Below, one piece after another: positions 1 to 6,680 of a stretch of DNA of 16,841 nucleotides. This DNA is from Flavobacteriaceae bacterium. GTDB taxonomy: Bacteria; Bacteroidota; Bacteroidia; Flavobacteriales; Flavobacteriaceae. Below the pieces are notes generated by a model. That model had not been told where the DNA came from. It made no database searches and saw nothing but the letters and a program-made list of their open reading frames with translations. A program made the translations under genes and the position numbers. The stretch's first letter is position 1, and each line of letters starts with the position of its first letter. The stretch spans positions 1-16,841 of the forward strand of contig JABDMQ010000002.1 in assembly GCA_013001365.1 (NCBI GenBank), written 5' to 3'.

Positions 1-510
1 ATGGGATTAGACTTGAATGACGATTCCTTGAAAGGAACTCCAGACCGTGTTGCCAAAATGTATATCGAAGAAATATTTTCTGGTTTGAATCCTGCCAACA
101 AACCAAAAGTGGCTCTTTTTGACAATAAATATCAATACAACCAAATGCTGGTCGAAAAGAACATTACGTTCTATTCCAACTGCGAACATCATTTCGTCCC
201 GATTATAGGAAAAGCGCATGTCGCGTACATTTCCTCTGGCAAGGTTATAGGTCTTTCAAAATTGAATAGAATCGTGCAATACTATGCCAAACGACCACAA
301 GTACAAGAGCGATTGACCATCCAGATAGCAAATGAGATTAAAACCGTATTGAATACTGAGGATGTCGCAGTAATCATAGATGCGAAGCATTTATGCGTTT
401 CATCAAGGGGCATAAAGGACGATACCTCAGCAACAGTTACTTCTTACTATGGAGGAAAATTCGATAATGCCCATAAAATTTCAGAATTACATAACTATTT
501 AAATGATTAA
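1..510 (+). CDS. folE: GTP cyclohydrolase I, 5' end truncated by the window edge
   Basis: FolE converts GTP to 7,8-dihydroneopterin triphosphate, the first step of tetrahydrofolate and other pterin synthesis, in the cytoplasm. The visible 169 residues carry the zinc and catalytic residues in the expected order: CEHH (Cys61, His63, His64) and HLCVSSRG (Cys132), with the GLSKLNRIV and RPQVQERLT segments between. The protein starts at the motif GLDLNDDSLKGTPDRVAKM, which in complete family members of about 190-220 residues lies some tens of residues in. The ATG at base 1 is therefore probably an internal Met and the true start is upstream of the window. A small ORF follows after 3 bases and the gene leads a seven-gene run ending in a photolyase. 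Family identity is near certain; the start is not. Confidence 0.95.
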   Translation: MGLDLNDDSLKGTPDRVAKMYIEEIFSGLNPANKPKVALFDNKYQYNQMLVEKNITFYSNCEHHFVPIIGKAHVAYISSGKVIGLSKLNRIVQYYAKRPQVQERLTIQIANEIKTVLNTEDVAVIIDAKHLCVSSRGIKDDTSATVTSYYGGKFDNAHKISELHNYLND

Positions 511-513
511 ATC

Positions 514-741
514 ATGGAAATAATAAATAAAGCCCTTGAATTCGAACAAAGAAAACTTTCTTTCCAAAACACAAGTGAAAGAATACTGGCTGGAAGAGAA
601 GCCAAGGAACTCATCCTTGCTTTGAATCAAATATATAAGCAAAAGAAAGACCAAAAGATCATGGATATTATGAAACGCCTTACGGTCATCAAGCAGAAAA
701 TTGAGAAAAGACTCAAAGGACGTCCATTAACAACAGTTTAA
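514..741 (+). CDS. Uncharacterised 75-residue charged helical protein
   Basis: I do not recognise this family. The 75-residue product is rich in Lys, Arg, Glu and Ile/Leu, has no Cys or Trp, no signal peptide and no membrane segment, and looks almost wholly alpha-helical, with a strongly basic C-terminal third (residues 44-70). It begins with ATG 3 bases after the folE stop and ends 3 bases before the SDR start, so it is very likely translated as part of the same transcript. It is in a different frame from folE and its codon use resembles the neighbours, which argues for a real gene. A nucleic-acid-binding or protein-partner role is possible from charge alone, but nothing in the sequence establishes it. 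Confidence 0.75.
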   Translation: MEIINKALEFEQRKLSFQNTSERILAGREAKELILALNQIYKQKKDQKIMDIMKRLTVIKQKIEKRLKGRPLTTV

Positions 742-744
742 TTC

Positions 745-1428
745 ATGAGAACTATCATAATAATTGGAGGAAGCAAAGGAATAGGAAAGGCCATTGTGAA
801 AACCTTGCTTGATGAGCATAAGGTCATAAACATCAGTCGAACTGAACCAGAAATCACCCATGAAAATCTAGAACATCATTCTTGTGATGTACTTAATGAT
901 GAACTACCAAGTATAACGTCTGCAGATGGTTTGGTTTATTGCCCGGGCAGTATAAACCTAAAACCCATTTCGCGATTGAGCTTGGATGATTTTAGAAACG
1001 ATTTTGATATTAACGTATTAGGTTCAGTAAAGGTGATACAGGAGTATTTGCCAATATTAAAGAACGGTAATAAGCCCTCCATTGTCCTATTCAGTACTGT
1101 GGCAGCAAAACTAGGAATGCCTTTTCATGCAAGTATCGCTACCGCTAAAGCAGGCGTTGAAGGTCTTGTTAAATCGCTAGGAGCAGAACTAGCAACGACC
1201 TTGAGGATCAATGCGATTGCACCTACGGTTACCAATACAGATCTTGCTGCAAAATTGCTAAGAAATGATAAAATGATAGAGAACATTACCGAACGCCATC
1301 CACTAAAGAAATTCCTTGAACCAGAAGAAGTTGCATCAATGGCAGAGTTCTTATTGTCGGAAAAAGCCTCCTCAATTTCAGGGCAAGTATTTGAAATGGA
1401 TTGCGGGATTGTAACCTTTAAAATATAA
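745..1428 (+). CDS. SDR-fold (short-chain dehydrogenase/reductase) protein lacking the catalytic Tyr
   Basis: A 227-residue Rossmann-fold protein of the short-chain dehydrogenase/reductase superfamily, of normal length for the classical type. The N-terminal cofactor motif GGSKGIGKA (about residues 8-16) fits GxxxGxG and suggests NAD(P)H binding. The usual NNAG position reads YCPG (about residues 70-73). The active-site region reads FSTVAAKLGMPFHASIATAK. Aligned to YxxxK, the Lys is kept (Lys135), but the catalytic Tyr position is Ile131, and the Ser position appears to be Thr118 (Ser117 is adjacent). The C-terminal SGQVFEMDCG matches the family. Next to folE, a pterin reductase-like role (FolM or sepiapterin reductase are SDRs) can be imagined, but the missing Tyr argues against standard chemistry. 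Fold certain, reaction unknown. Confidence 0.88.
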   Translation: MRTIIIIGGSKGIGKAIVKTLLDEHKVINISRTEPEITHENLEHHSCDVLNDELPSITSADGLVYCPGSINLKPISRLSLDDFRNDFDINVLGSVKVIQEYLPILKNGNKPSIVLFSTVAAKLGMPFHASIATAKAGVEGLVKSLGAELATTLRINAIAPTVTNTDLAAKLLRNDKMIENITERHPLKKFLEPEEVASMAEFLLSEKASSISGQVFEMDCGIVTFKI

Positions 1429-1438
1429 TTTTAGAATC

Positions 1439-1960
1439 ATGAGACTAATTAAATCCAGTGTTTTAAAGAAACCCAATGACCAGGAACAAACTTCAATCTA
1501 TGATATCGAAATCAATGATCTAAGTGGCAATCCAATTAATTTAAAAGACTTCCAAGGCAAATACCTATTATTTGTCAATGTTGCTTCCAAATGCGGATTC
1601 ACATCTCAGTACAAAGCTCTTCAATCCTTGCATGACAATTACAATGACAAACTCATGGTAATCGGTGTTCCTTGCAATCAATTTGGTGGTCAAGAACCTG
1701 GTACTGCAGAGGATATTGGAGTTTTTTGTGAAAGGAATTATGGTGTCTCATTTCTTATGACTGAAAAGATAAATGTAAAAGGTACCAACCAACATCCTTT
1801 GTATTCGTGGCTTACCACCAAAGGCCTCAATGGCAAATCGAATTCAAGCGTCAAATGGAATTTTCAAAAGTACCTAGTTGGCCAAAACGGAAAGCTCATT
1901 AATCATTATCTGTCCATTACTGGACCTATGAGCAATAAAATCACGAAACACTTAAATTAA
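1439..1960 (+). CDS. Glutathione peroxidase family protein (Cys type)
   Basis: A 173-residue thioredoxin-fold peroxidase of the GPx family, which reduces hydrogen peroxide and organic or lipid hydroperoxides; bacterial Cys-type members generally use thioredoxin rather than glutathione. The catalytic tetrad is visible: Cys52 in ASKCGFTSQY (Cys, not selenocysteine), Gln in NQFGGQEPG (residues 80-88), and Trp140-Asn141 in VKWNFQKYL. A further Cys79 precedes the NQFGGQ motif. No signal peptide is seen, so it is probably cytoplasmic. It starts 10 bases after the SDR stop in the same run. Its place beside a photolyase suggests a joint response to light and photo-oxidative damage, which is inference from context. 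Confidence 0.93.
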   Translation: MRLIKSSVLKKPNDQEQTSIYDIEINDLSGNPINLKDFQGKYLLFVNVASKCGFTSQYKALQSLHDNYNDKLMVIGVPCNQFGGQEPGTAEDIGVFCERNYGVSFLMTEKINVKGTNQHPLYSWLTTKGLNGKSNSSVKWNFQKYLVGQNGKLINHYLSITGPMSNKITKHLN

Positions 1961-1966
1961 TAATAT

Positions 1967-2131
1967 ATGTTCGGTTTATTCAAGAAAAAATCTGAATTAG
2001 AAGTCCTTCAGTCCAAATACGATGCGCTAATGAAGGAGTGGCATAGGCTTTCCAAGATAAATCGTTCGGAAAGTGATAAAAAATATGCAGAAGCCCAAGC
2101 CATTATGGACAAAATAGAATCACTTCAATAA
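1967..2131 (+). CDS. Lacal_2735-like microprotein (54 residues)
   Basis: A short ORF of 54 codons from ATG 1967 to TAA 2131 fills the space between the peroxidase and the SRPBCC gene. The product begins MFGLFKKKSE and continues as one charged amphipathic helix with SKYDALMKEWHRLS and a C-terminal KYAEAQAIMDKIESL segment. This pattern, a hydrophobic MFGLFKKK start followed by a short coiled-coil-like helix, matches what I recall of the Lacal_2735 family, small proteins of unknown function in Bacteroidota. It begins 6 bases after the peroxidase stop and ends 6 bases before the next ATG, so it is cotranscribed. The hydrophobic, basic N-terminus might touch the membrane. No function can be assigned. 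Confidence 0.8.
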   Translation: MFGLFKKKSELEVLQSKYDALMKEWHRLSKINRSESDKKYAEAQAIMDKIESLQ

Positions 2132-2137
2132 TTATTG

Positions 2138-2599
2138 ATGAAAGTATATACATTGCATAAAAAGCAAAACCTCCCTATATCCATTGAACAGGCATGGGAT
2201 TTTTTATCAGACCCAAGCAATCTGAAAACCATTACTCCAGACTATATGGGATTTGAGATCCTTTCAGGAGCGGACCGACCAATGTATCCCGGTCAGATTA
2301 TCCAATATATCGTTACTCCAGTTCTTGGTATCAAGACAAAATGGGTTACAGAGATCACTCATGTAAAGGACAATAATTATTTTGTTGACGAGCAGCGTTT
2401 TGGTCCTTATGCTTTATGGCATCATAAACACTTTATCAAAGCCATAGAAGGCGGTGTCGAGATGGAAGACATCATTGATTATAAAATTCCGTTGGGTATT
2501 CTAGGACAAATGGTCCATCCATTTCTGGTAAAGCCAAAATTAGAGGAGATATTTAATTATAGAACCAAGAAACTAGAAGAATTATTCGGAACTTACTGA
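2138..2599 (+). CDS. SRPBCC (START/Bet v1-like) ligand-binding family protein
   Basis: A 153-residue protein of the SRPBCC superfamily, whose helix-grip fold encloses a hydrophobic pocket for lipids or other small ligands. The start MKVYTLHKKQNLPISIEQAWDF is the usual first strand plus helix, followed by FLSDPSNLKTITPDYMGFEI, a central strand set (KTKWVTEITHV, FVDEQRFGPY, WHHKHFI) and a C-terminal helix with HPFLVKPKLEEIFNYR. This resembles the COG4276 type. ATG 2138 is preferred over the in-frame TTG 2135 immediately before it. No signal peptide. The stop is followed by a single base and then the photolyase ATG, implying translational coupling. SRPBCC genes often sit next to photolyases or cryptochromes; the ligand is unknown. 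Confidence 0.88.
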   Translation: MKVYTLHKKQNLPISIEQAWDFLSDPSNLKTITPDYMGFEILSGADRPMYPGQIIQYIVTPVLGIKTKWVTEITHVKDNNYFVDEQRFGPYALWHHKHFIKAIEGGVEMEDIIDYKIPLGILGQMVHPFLVKPKLEEIFNYRTKKLEELFGTY

Positions 2600-2600
2600 A

Positions 2601-3905
2601 ATGAAACAATCAGTAGCGATATTCTGGTTTCGACGCGATCTCCGATTAGATGATAATGTTGGATTATATCATGCATTGAATTCTGGTCATCGAGTCTTGC
2701 CAATTTTCATTTTCGATAAAAACATTCTGGACAAACTGCCACAGGATGATGCTCGTGTTTCTTTTATTCACGACTCCTTAAAAGTCATCCAAAATAAGCT
2801 CAGGGAAAAACATGGTAGCAGCATTGCGATCTTTTATGGCAAGCCGCAAGATATCTTCAAAGAACTGATAAGTTCGAAGAGTATTTCAGAAGTTTACACC
2901 AACCACGATTTCGAGCCCTATGCACAGGAACGTGACAGCTCCATAAAAGCGCTGTTGCTTCAACATCAAATATCTTTCAATACTTTCAAGGATCATGTGA
3001 TCTATGAGAAAGACGATGTCGTGAAAAACGACGGAAAACCATATTTGGTCTATACCCCTTACATGAAGCGATGGAAGGCTAAATTCAGTGAAGAGCCATT
3101 GGCATTTTTCAACTCTGAAGATCATTTAGGCAATCTTATTAGAGACAAATACCTACCAGACCTTGAATTATCTGAAATTGGTTTTACAATGTCCTCTCAA
3201 AAAGTAAAACCATTAACGGTTTCACCAACGCTCATTCAGCAATACGAAGCAACACGTAATTTTCCAGCACTTGATAATACCTCAAGATTAGGACCGCACC
3301 TTAGATTTGGTACTATAAGTATTCGAAAGATGATTGATAAAGCAACCGCAGAGCAAAACGAGATCTTTTGGCAAGAGCTTATATGGCGTGAATTTTTCAT
3401 GCAAATCCTCTGGCACTTTCCGCATACAGTTGATAGATCATTCAAACCTCAATACGACCGTATCGAATGGCGGAACAATGAAGAGGAATTTGAGCTCTGG
3501 TGTCAAGGTAAAACAGGATATCCCTTTGTAGACGCTGGAATGAGACAGTTGAACGAAACCGGATTCATGCATAATCGTGTCAGAATGCTTGTCGGCAGCT
3601 TCCTGTGTAAACATCTGTTGATTGATTGGCGTTGGGGTGAAGCTTACTTTGCTGAGAAACTACATGATTATGAAATGGCAAGTAACATTGGTAACTGGCA
3701 ATGGGTAGCAGGTTGTGGTGTAGATGCAGCACCTTATTTCAGGATTTTCAATCCAACAACTCAAATCGAGAAATTCGATAAGCGTCTGGAATATATCAAG
3801 AAGTGGGTGCCCGATTTCCAAGAACTAACCTATCCTCAACCTATTGTTGACCATAAAATGGCCAGAGAGCGTTGTCTAAAAGTTTATAAAGAAGCCTTGA
3901 ATTGA
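2601..3905 (+). CDS. phr: Class I deoxyribodipyrimidine photolyase / cryptochrome family
   Basis: A 434-residue flavoprotein that uses blue or near-UV light to split cyclobutane pyrimidine dimers in DNA. The N-terminal Rossmann-like antenna domain opens with IFWFRRDLRLDDN (residues 7-19); the C-terminal FAD domain contains TSRLGPHLRFGTIS (227-240), WQELIWREFFMQ (257-268), GYPFVDAGMRQL (306-317), HNRVRM (324-329), and NWQWVAGCGVDAAPYFR (365-381) with RIFNPTTQ. Length and motifs fit class I CPD photolyases of Bacteroidota; a cryptochrome-like signalling role cannot be excluded by eye. The antenna cofactor could be methenyltetrahydrofolate, which would explain folE in the same run, but some relatives use a second flavin. 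It is the last gene of the run; no strong terminator follows. Confidence 0.95.
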   Translation: MKQSVAIFWFRRDLRLDDNVGLYHALNSGHRVLPIFIFDKNILDKLPQDDARVSFIHDSLKVIQNKLREKHGSSIAIFYGKPQDIFKELISSKSISEVYTNHDFEPYAQERDSSIKALLLQHQISFNTFKDHVIYEKDDVVKNDGKPYLVYTPYMKRWKAKFSEEPLAFFNSEDHLGNLIRDKYLPDLELSEIGFTMSSQKVKPLTVSPTLIQQYEATRNFPALDNTSRLGPHLRFGTISIRKMIDKATAEQNEIFWQELIWREFFMQILWHFPHTVDRSFKPQYDRIEWRNNEEEFELWCQGKTGYPFVDAGMRQLNETGFMHNRVRMLVGSFLCKHLLIDWRWGEAYFAEKLHDYEMASNIGNWQWVAGCGVDAAPYFRIFNPTTQIEKFDKRLEYIKKWVPDFQELTYPQPIVDHKMARERCLKVYKEALN

Positions 3906-3946
3906 AGTCTTATCAATTCATTCAAATTCATTTTTTGAAAATTAGT

Positions 3947-3954
3947 TATCTTTA
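3947..3954 (+). promoter_or_regulatory. Possible -7 promoter element for the SnoaL-like gene
   Basis: TATCTTTA at 3947-3954 matches the Bacteroidota -7 consensus TAnnTTTG except for the last base. No good -33 TTG lies 19-21 bases upstream. Transcription from it would begin near 3961, which favours translation from ATG 3979 over ATG 3967. Weak evidence on its own. Confidence 0.35.
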
Positions 3955-3978
3955 AAGAAATCAATAATGCAATTAAAA

Positions 3979-4341
3979 ATGAATACTAAAGAAGTAGCAA
4001 ACAAGTACACAGAATGGATGAGAAATGGGCAAGGTCAGCAAGTCCTCGAAGAATTATATGCTGACAATATCGTGAGTAAGGAAATGCCTAATTGGCCTGG
4101 ACAGGTCGTAACAGAAGGCATAAAAGCCGTTGCAGAGAAAAATGAAGAATGGATGGCCAATGTGGAGGATTTTCATAGTAGTGAAGTCTCTGACCCAATT
4201 GTTGCTGGTGACCATTTTTCTGTAAGAATGGCATTTGACTGTACCTTCAAGGATCGTGGCAGACAACAAATGGAGGAGCTCGCAACCTTTAAGGTAGAGA
4301 ATGGGAAAATAACAGAAGAGCAGTTTTTCTATTCCATGTAA
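3979..4341 (+). CDS. SnoaL-like / NTF2-fold small protein
   Basis: A 120-residue soluble protein (124 if the ATG at 3967 is used) of the NTF2-like or SnoaL-like superfamily. It has the expected order: an N-terminal helix MNTKEVANKYTEWM, a helix with VLEELYADNIVSKEM, an EGIKAVAEKNEEWM helix, then strands around DHFSVRMAFDCTFK and a final MEELATFKVENGKITEEQFFY. Start 3979 is preferred because related proteins usually begin MNTKE and because of the upstream -7 element. There is no signal peptide and no membrane segment. Such proteins range from cyclases to small-molecule binding scaffolds, so the substrate cannot be named. It sits alone between the photolyase run and a rho-independent terminator, so it is probably its own transcription unit. 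Confidence 0.85.
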   Translation: MNTKEVANKYTEWMRNGQGQQVLEELYADNIVSKEMPNWPGQVVTEGIKAVAEKNEEWMANVEDFHSSEVSDPIVAGDHFSVRMAFDCTFKDRGRQQMEELATFKVENGKITEEQFFYSM

Positions 4342-4360
4342 TCAAGTAAACTTATTTCAT

Positions 4361-4390
4361 AAAGCCTTCCGCAATCAGGAGGGCTTTTTT
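4361..4390 (+). terminator. Rho-independent terminator after the SnoaL-like gene
   Basis: AAAGCCTTCC (4361-4370) pairs with GGAGGGCTTT (4378-4387) around a 7-base loop, with one G-T wobble, followed by a T run to 4390. This is a clear hairpin plus U-tract 20 bases after the stop at 4341. Confidence 0.88.
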
Positions 4391-4391
4391 G

Positions 4392-4399
4392 TATATTTA
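4392..4399 (+). promoter_or_regulatory. Possible -7 element for the M20 hydrolase gene
   Basis: TATATTTA at 4392-4399 differs from TAnnTTTG only in the last base and directly follows the terminator T-run. Initiation would fall near 4406, downstream of ATG 4399, which supports ATG 4423 as the true start. No clear -33 element is visible. Confidence 0.4.
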
Positions 4400-4422
4400 T
4401 GATCCATTATAAAACACTGATC

Positions 4423-5865
4423 ATGAAAAAAATCCTTGCCTTATTCCTCATTTTTGGGGGAATGACCTTAAGCGCACAATCACAAGACAAATTATCCGAC
4501 ACCAAAAAAGCCATTGTCAATTCCGTTGAAAACCATAGATCTGAGCTTATCAAGATAAGCGACGAAATCTGGGCTTTAGCAGAAACTGCTTTCGAAGAAA
4601 ACAAATCAGCTAAATTATTGGCCGATTACGCCGAAAAGCAGGGATTTAAAGTAGATCGCGGCGTAGCAGGAATGCCAACGGCATTCGTTGCCACTTATGG
4701 GTCCGGTAAACCAGTAATAAGTGTATTAGGAGAGTTTGACGCACTCCCTGGAATTTCACAAAAAGCACAGCCAACCAAATCTCCACTTAATGAAGGGGCT
4801 GCAGGTCATGGTTGTGGTCATAACTTATTTGGCGCAGGTAGTTTAGGCGCTGCAATTGCTGTAAAGGAACTAATTGAATCAGGAAAGATAAATGGAACGG
4901 TCAAGTTCTTTGGAACACCTTCTGAAGAGAAGTACTTTGGAAAGATCTGGATGGTACGAGAAGGCCTTTGGGATGATGTAGATGTGAATATCAGTTGGCA
5001 TCCATCAGCTTCTTTAGAAGCGGACGTGCAAAGCTCATTGGCATTGGTTGATTTCAAGATCGAGTTTTTCGGTCAGGCCGCGCATGCATCAGGCGATCCA
5101 TGGAATGGTCGCAGTGCCTCGGATGCCTTGGAATTATATACGACCGGGATCAATTACTACCGTGAGCACGTCAAGCCAACCGTGAGGATGCATTATCATA
5201 TTCAAGACGGTGGACAAGTTGTGAATGTTGTACCGGACTATTCGCGACTTTGGATGCGAGTAAGGGACACAAAACGATCCGGAATGATGCCGGTTTACGA
5301 ACATGCCATGAAAATGGCTGAAGGTGCAGCAATAATGGCCAATGTGGATTATAAAGTATCCTTGATCTCTGGAATTTATGAAGTCTTGGTCAATCGTGCT
5401 GGCGGCGAGATCATGCAAAAGAATCTGGAGCTTTTAGGTCCTATAGAATACACAGCTGAGGAGGACGCGTTCGGAAAGAAAATCCAGGAAGTAACTGGCA
5501 AGGAACAAGTTGGAATGGATAGCAAGATCAAACCTCTAGAGGATACGAAAGAACATCCAGGAGGTGGATCAACGGATGTAGGTGACGTAAGCTGGAATGT
5601 AGCAAATATCAATTTGGGTGTCACTACTGCACCAAAAGATACACCATGGCACTCATGGGCTGTCGTTGCATGTGGTGGAATGAGTATAGGTCACAAAGGC
5701 ATGACCTACGCAAGCAAGGCTATGGCAATGACCATGACAGACCTTTTTGAAAATCCGGATTTAGTGCAGAAAGTCAAGGCAGAATACAAGGAACGTAAAG
5801 GGAATGAAGTATATGAAGCAATTGTTCCTGAAGGACCGCCGCCTATTAACAATAAAGGAAATTGA
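4423..5865 (+). CDS. Exported M20-family amidohydrolase (AbgB-like)
   Basis: A 480-residue metallopeptidase-fold amidohydrolase of family M20D, close to AbgB, the p-aminobenzoyl-glutamate hydrolase subunit, and to aminoacylases. Start 4423 gives a good signal peptide (MKKILALFLIFGGMTLSA, cleavage after about residue 18), so it is probably periplasmic; the in-frame ATG 4399 would bury it. Metal and catalytic motifs are visible: GEFDALPG (103-110), GHGCGHNLFG (128-137, ligands Cys131 and His133), GTPSEEK (164-170), NISWHPSAS and QAAHASGDPWNGR (dimerisation domain), and near the C-terminus DTPWHSWAVVACGG. E. coli AbgB is cytoplasmic and works with AbgA; no AbgA-like partner is seen here. The substrate (acylated amino acid, p-aminobenzoyl-glutamate or a short peptide) is open. 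Confidence 0.9.
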   Translation: MKKILALFLIFGGMTLSAQSQDKLSDTKKAIVNSVENHRSELIKISDEIWALAETAFEENKSAKLLADYAEKQGFKVDRGVAGMPTAFVATYGSGKPVISVLGEFDALPGISQKAQPTKSPLNEGAAGHGCGHNLFGAGSLGAAIAVKELIESGKINGTVKFFGTPSEEKYFGKIWMVREGLWDDVDVNISWHPSASLEADVQSSLALVDFKIEFFGQAAHASGDPWNGRSASDALELYTTGINYYREHVKPTVRMHYHIQDGGQVVNVVPDYSRLWMRVRDTKRSGMMPVYEHAMKMAEGAAIMANVDYKVSLISGIYEVLVNRAGGEIMQKNLELLGPIEYTAEEDAFGKKIQEVTGKEQVGMDSKIKPLEDTKEHPGGGSTDVGDVSWNVANINLGVTTAPKDTPWHSWAVVACGGMSIGHKGMTYASKAMAMTMTDLFENPDLVQKVKAEYKERKGNEVYEAIVPEGPPPINNKGN

Positions 5866-5936
5866 TTTCTCGTTCTCATTAAGTATTGACCAAAGTCTTT
5901 TGCTTTGTATTGACGCATTCATATTAATTCAGTAGA

Positions 5937-6668
5937 ATGAAAAATCATACGAATTCAATTATTATTGGCATTGCCGTTGTGCTTTCCTCTATTATCTTAG
6001 GAAAATCCTATGTTAACAGAAGTAAGCCTCATAGTCAAATTGTGGTTACTGGTTTAGGCACTTCGAATTTCACCTCCGACCTTATTGTTTGGGAAGGCCG
6101 ATTTGCGGGAAAAGCATTCGACCTTAAACAAGCCTATAATATCCTTAACAGGAACAAGGACATTATTAAGGATTACTTGACCAAGAAAGGGATTTCGGCC
6201 GAAAGTATTGTGTTCAGTGCTGTTAACACCAGTGAAATGAATAAGCAGATCTATTCTCCTCAAGGCAATTACATTGGTCAAGAGTTCACAGGATATAACC
6301 TAACACAATCCATCCAGATTGAATCTGAAGAGGTCGAGAAAATAGAGAAAATCTCACGTGAAATCACTGAATTGTTAAATCAAGGCGTGAATTTCTATTC
6401 GGAAGCACCTAGATATTATTATACAAAATTATCGGACCTTAAAATTGAAATGATATCCAAAGCAACAGAGGATGCCCGATTAAGGGCAGAACGGATTGCG
6501 GATAATTCTGGTGGAGATCTTGGTAAACTGGAGTCTGCGAAAATGGGTGTGTTCCAGATTACAGGCCAAAATTCTAAAGAAGATTATTCTTGGGGAGGCA
6601 CTTTCAATACAAGTTCAAAGGAAAAAACGGCTTCAATTACTATGAAGTTGATTTATGCTGCAAAGTAA
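5937..6668 (+). CDS. SIMPL (DUF541) domain protein, membrane-anchored
   Basis: A 243-residue protein with an N-terminal hydrophobic segment (about residues 7-23, IIIGIAVVLSSIILG) that acts as a signal anchor, followed by an extracytoplasmic SIMPL domain. The domain features are visible: IVVTGLGTSNFTSD near the start, DYLTKKGISAESIVFSAV, a GYNLTQSIQIES strand, a long helix with ISKATEDARLRAERIADNSGG, and a C-terminal KTASITMKLIY strand. Family members, including E. coli YggE, have been linked to oxidative stress, but the molecular role is not known. It starts 71 bases after the hydrolase and converges on murA with only 12 bases between stops, with no room for a terminator. Confidence 0.88.
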   Translation: MKNHTNSIIIGIAVVLSSIILGKSYVNRSKPHSQIVVTGLGTSNFTSDLIVWEGRFAGKAFDLKQAYNILNRNKDIIKDYLTKKGISAESIVFSAVNTSEMNKQIYSPQGNYIGQEFTGYNLTQSIQIESEEVEKIEKISREITELLNQGVNFYSEAPRYYYTKLSDLKIEMISKATEDARLRAERIADNSGGDLGKLESAKMGVFQITGQNSKEDYSWGGTFNTSSKEKTASITMKLIYAAK

Positions 6669-6680
6669 GGTTGGGATAGC

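Noticed and set aside
1..3. ATG at base 1 as the true folE start
   Set aside because: The protein begins at a motif that in complete FolE proteins lies some tens of residues from the N-terminus, so the Met is most likely internal and the gene is cut by the window edge.
3921..3939. Terminator after the photolyase gene
   Set aside because: TTCAAA and TTTGAA can pair around a 7-base loop, but the stem is 6 AT-rich pairs with no T-run after it; too weak to call.
4399..4422. ATG 4399 as the start of the M20 hydrolase
   Set aside because: It would place 8 residues before an otherwise good signal peptide and overlaps a likely -7 promoter element; ATG 4423 fits better.
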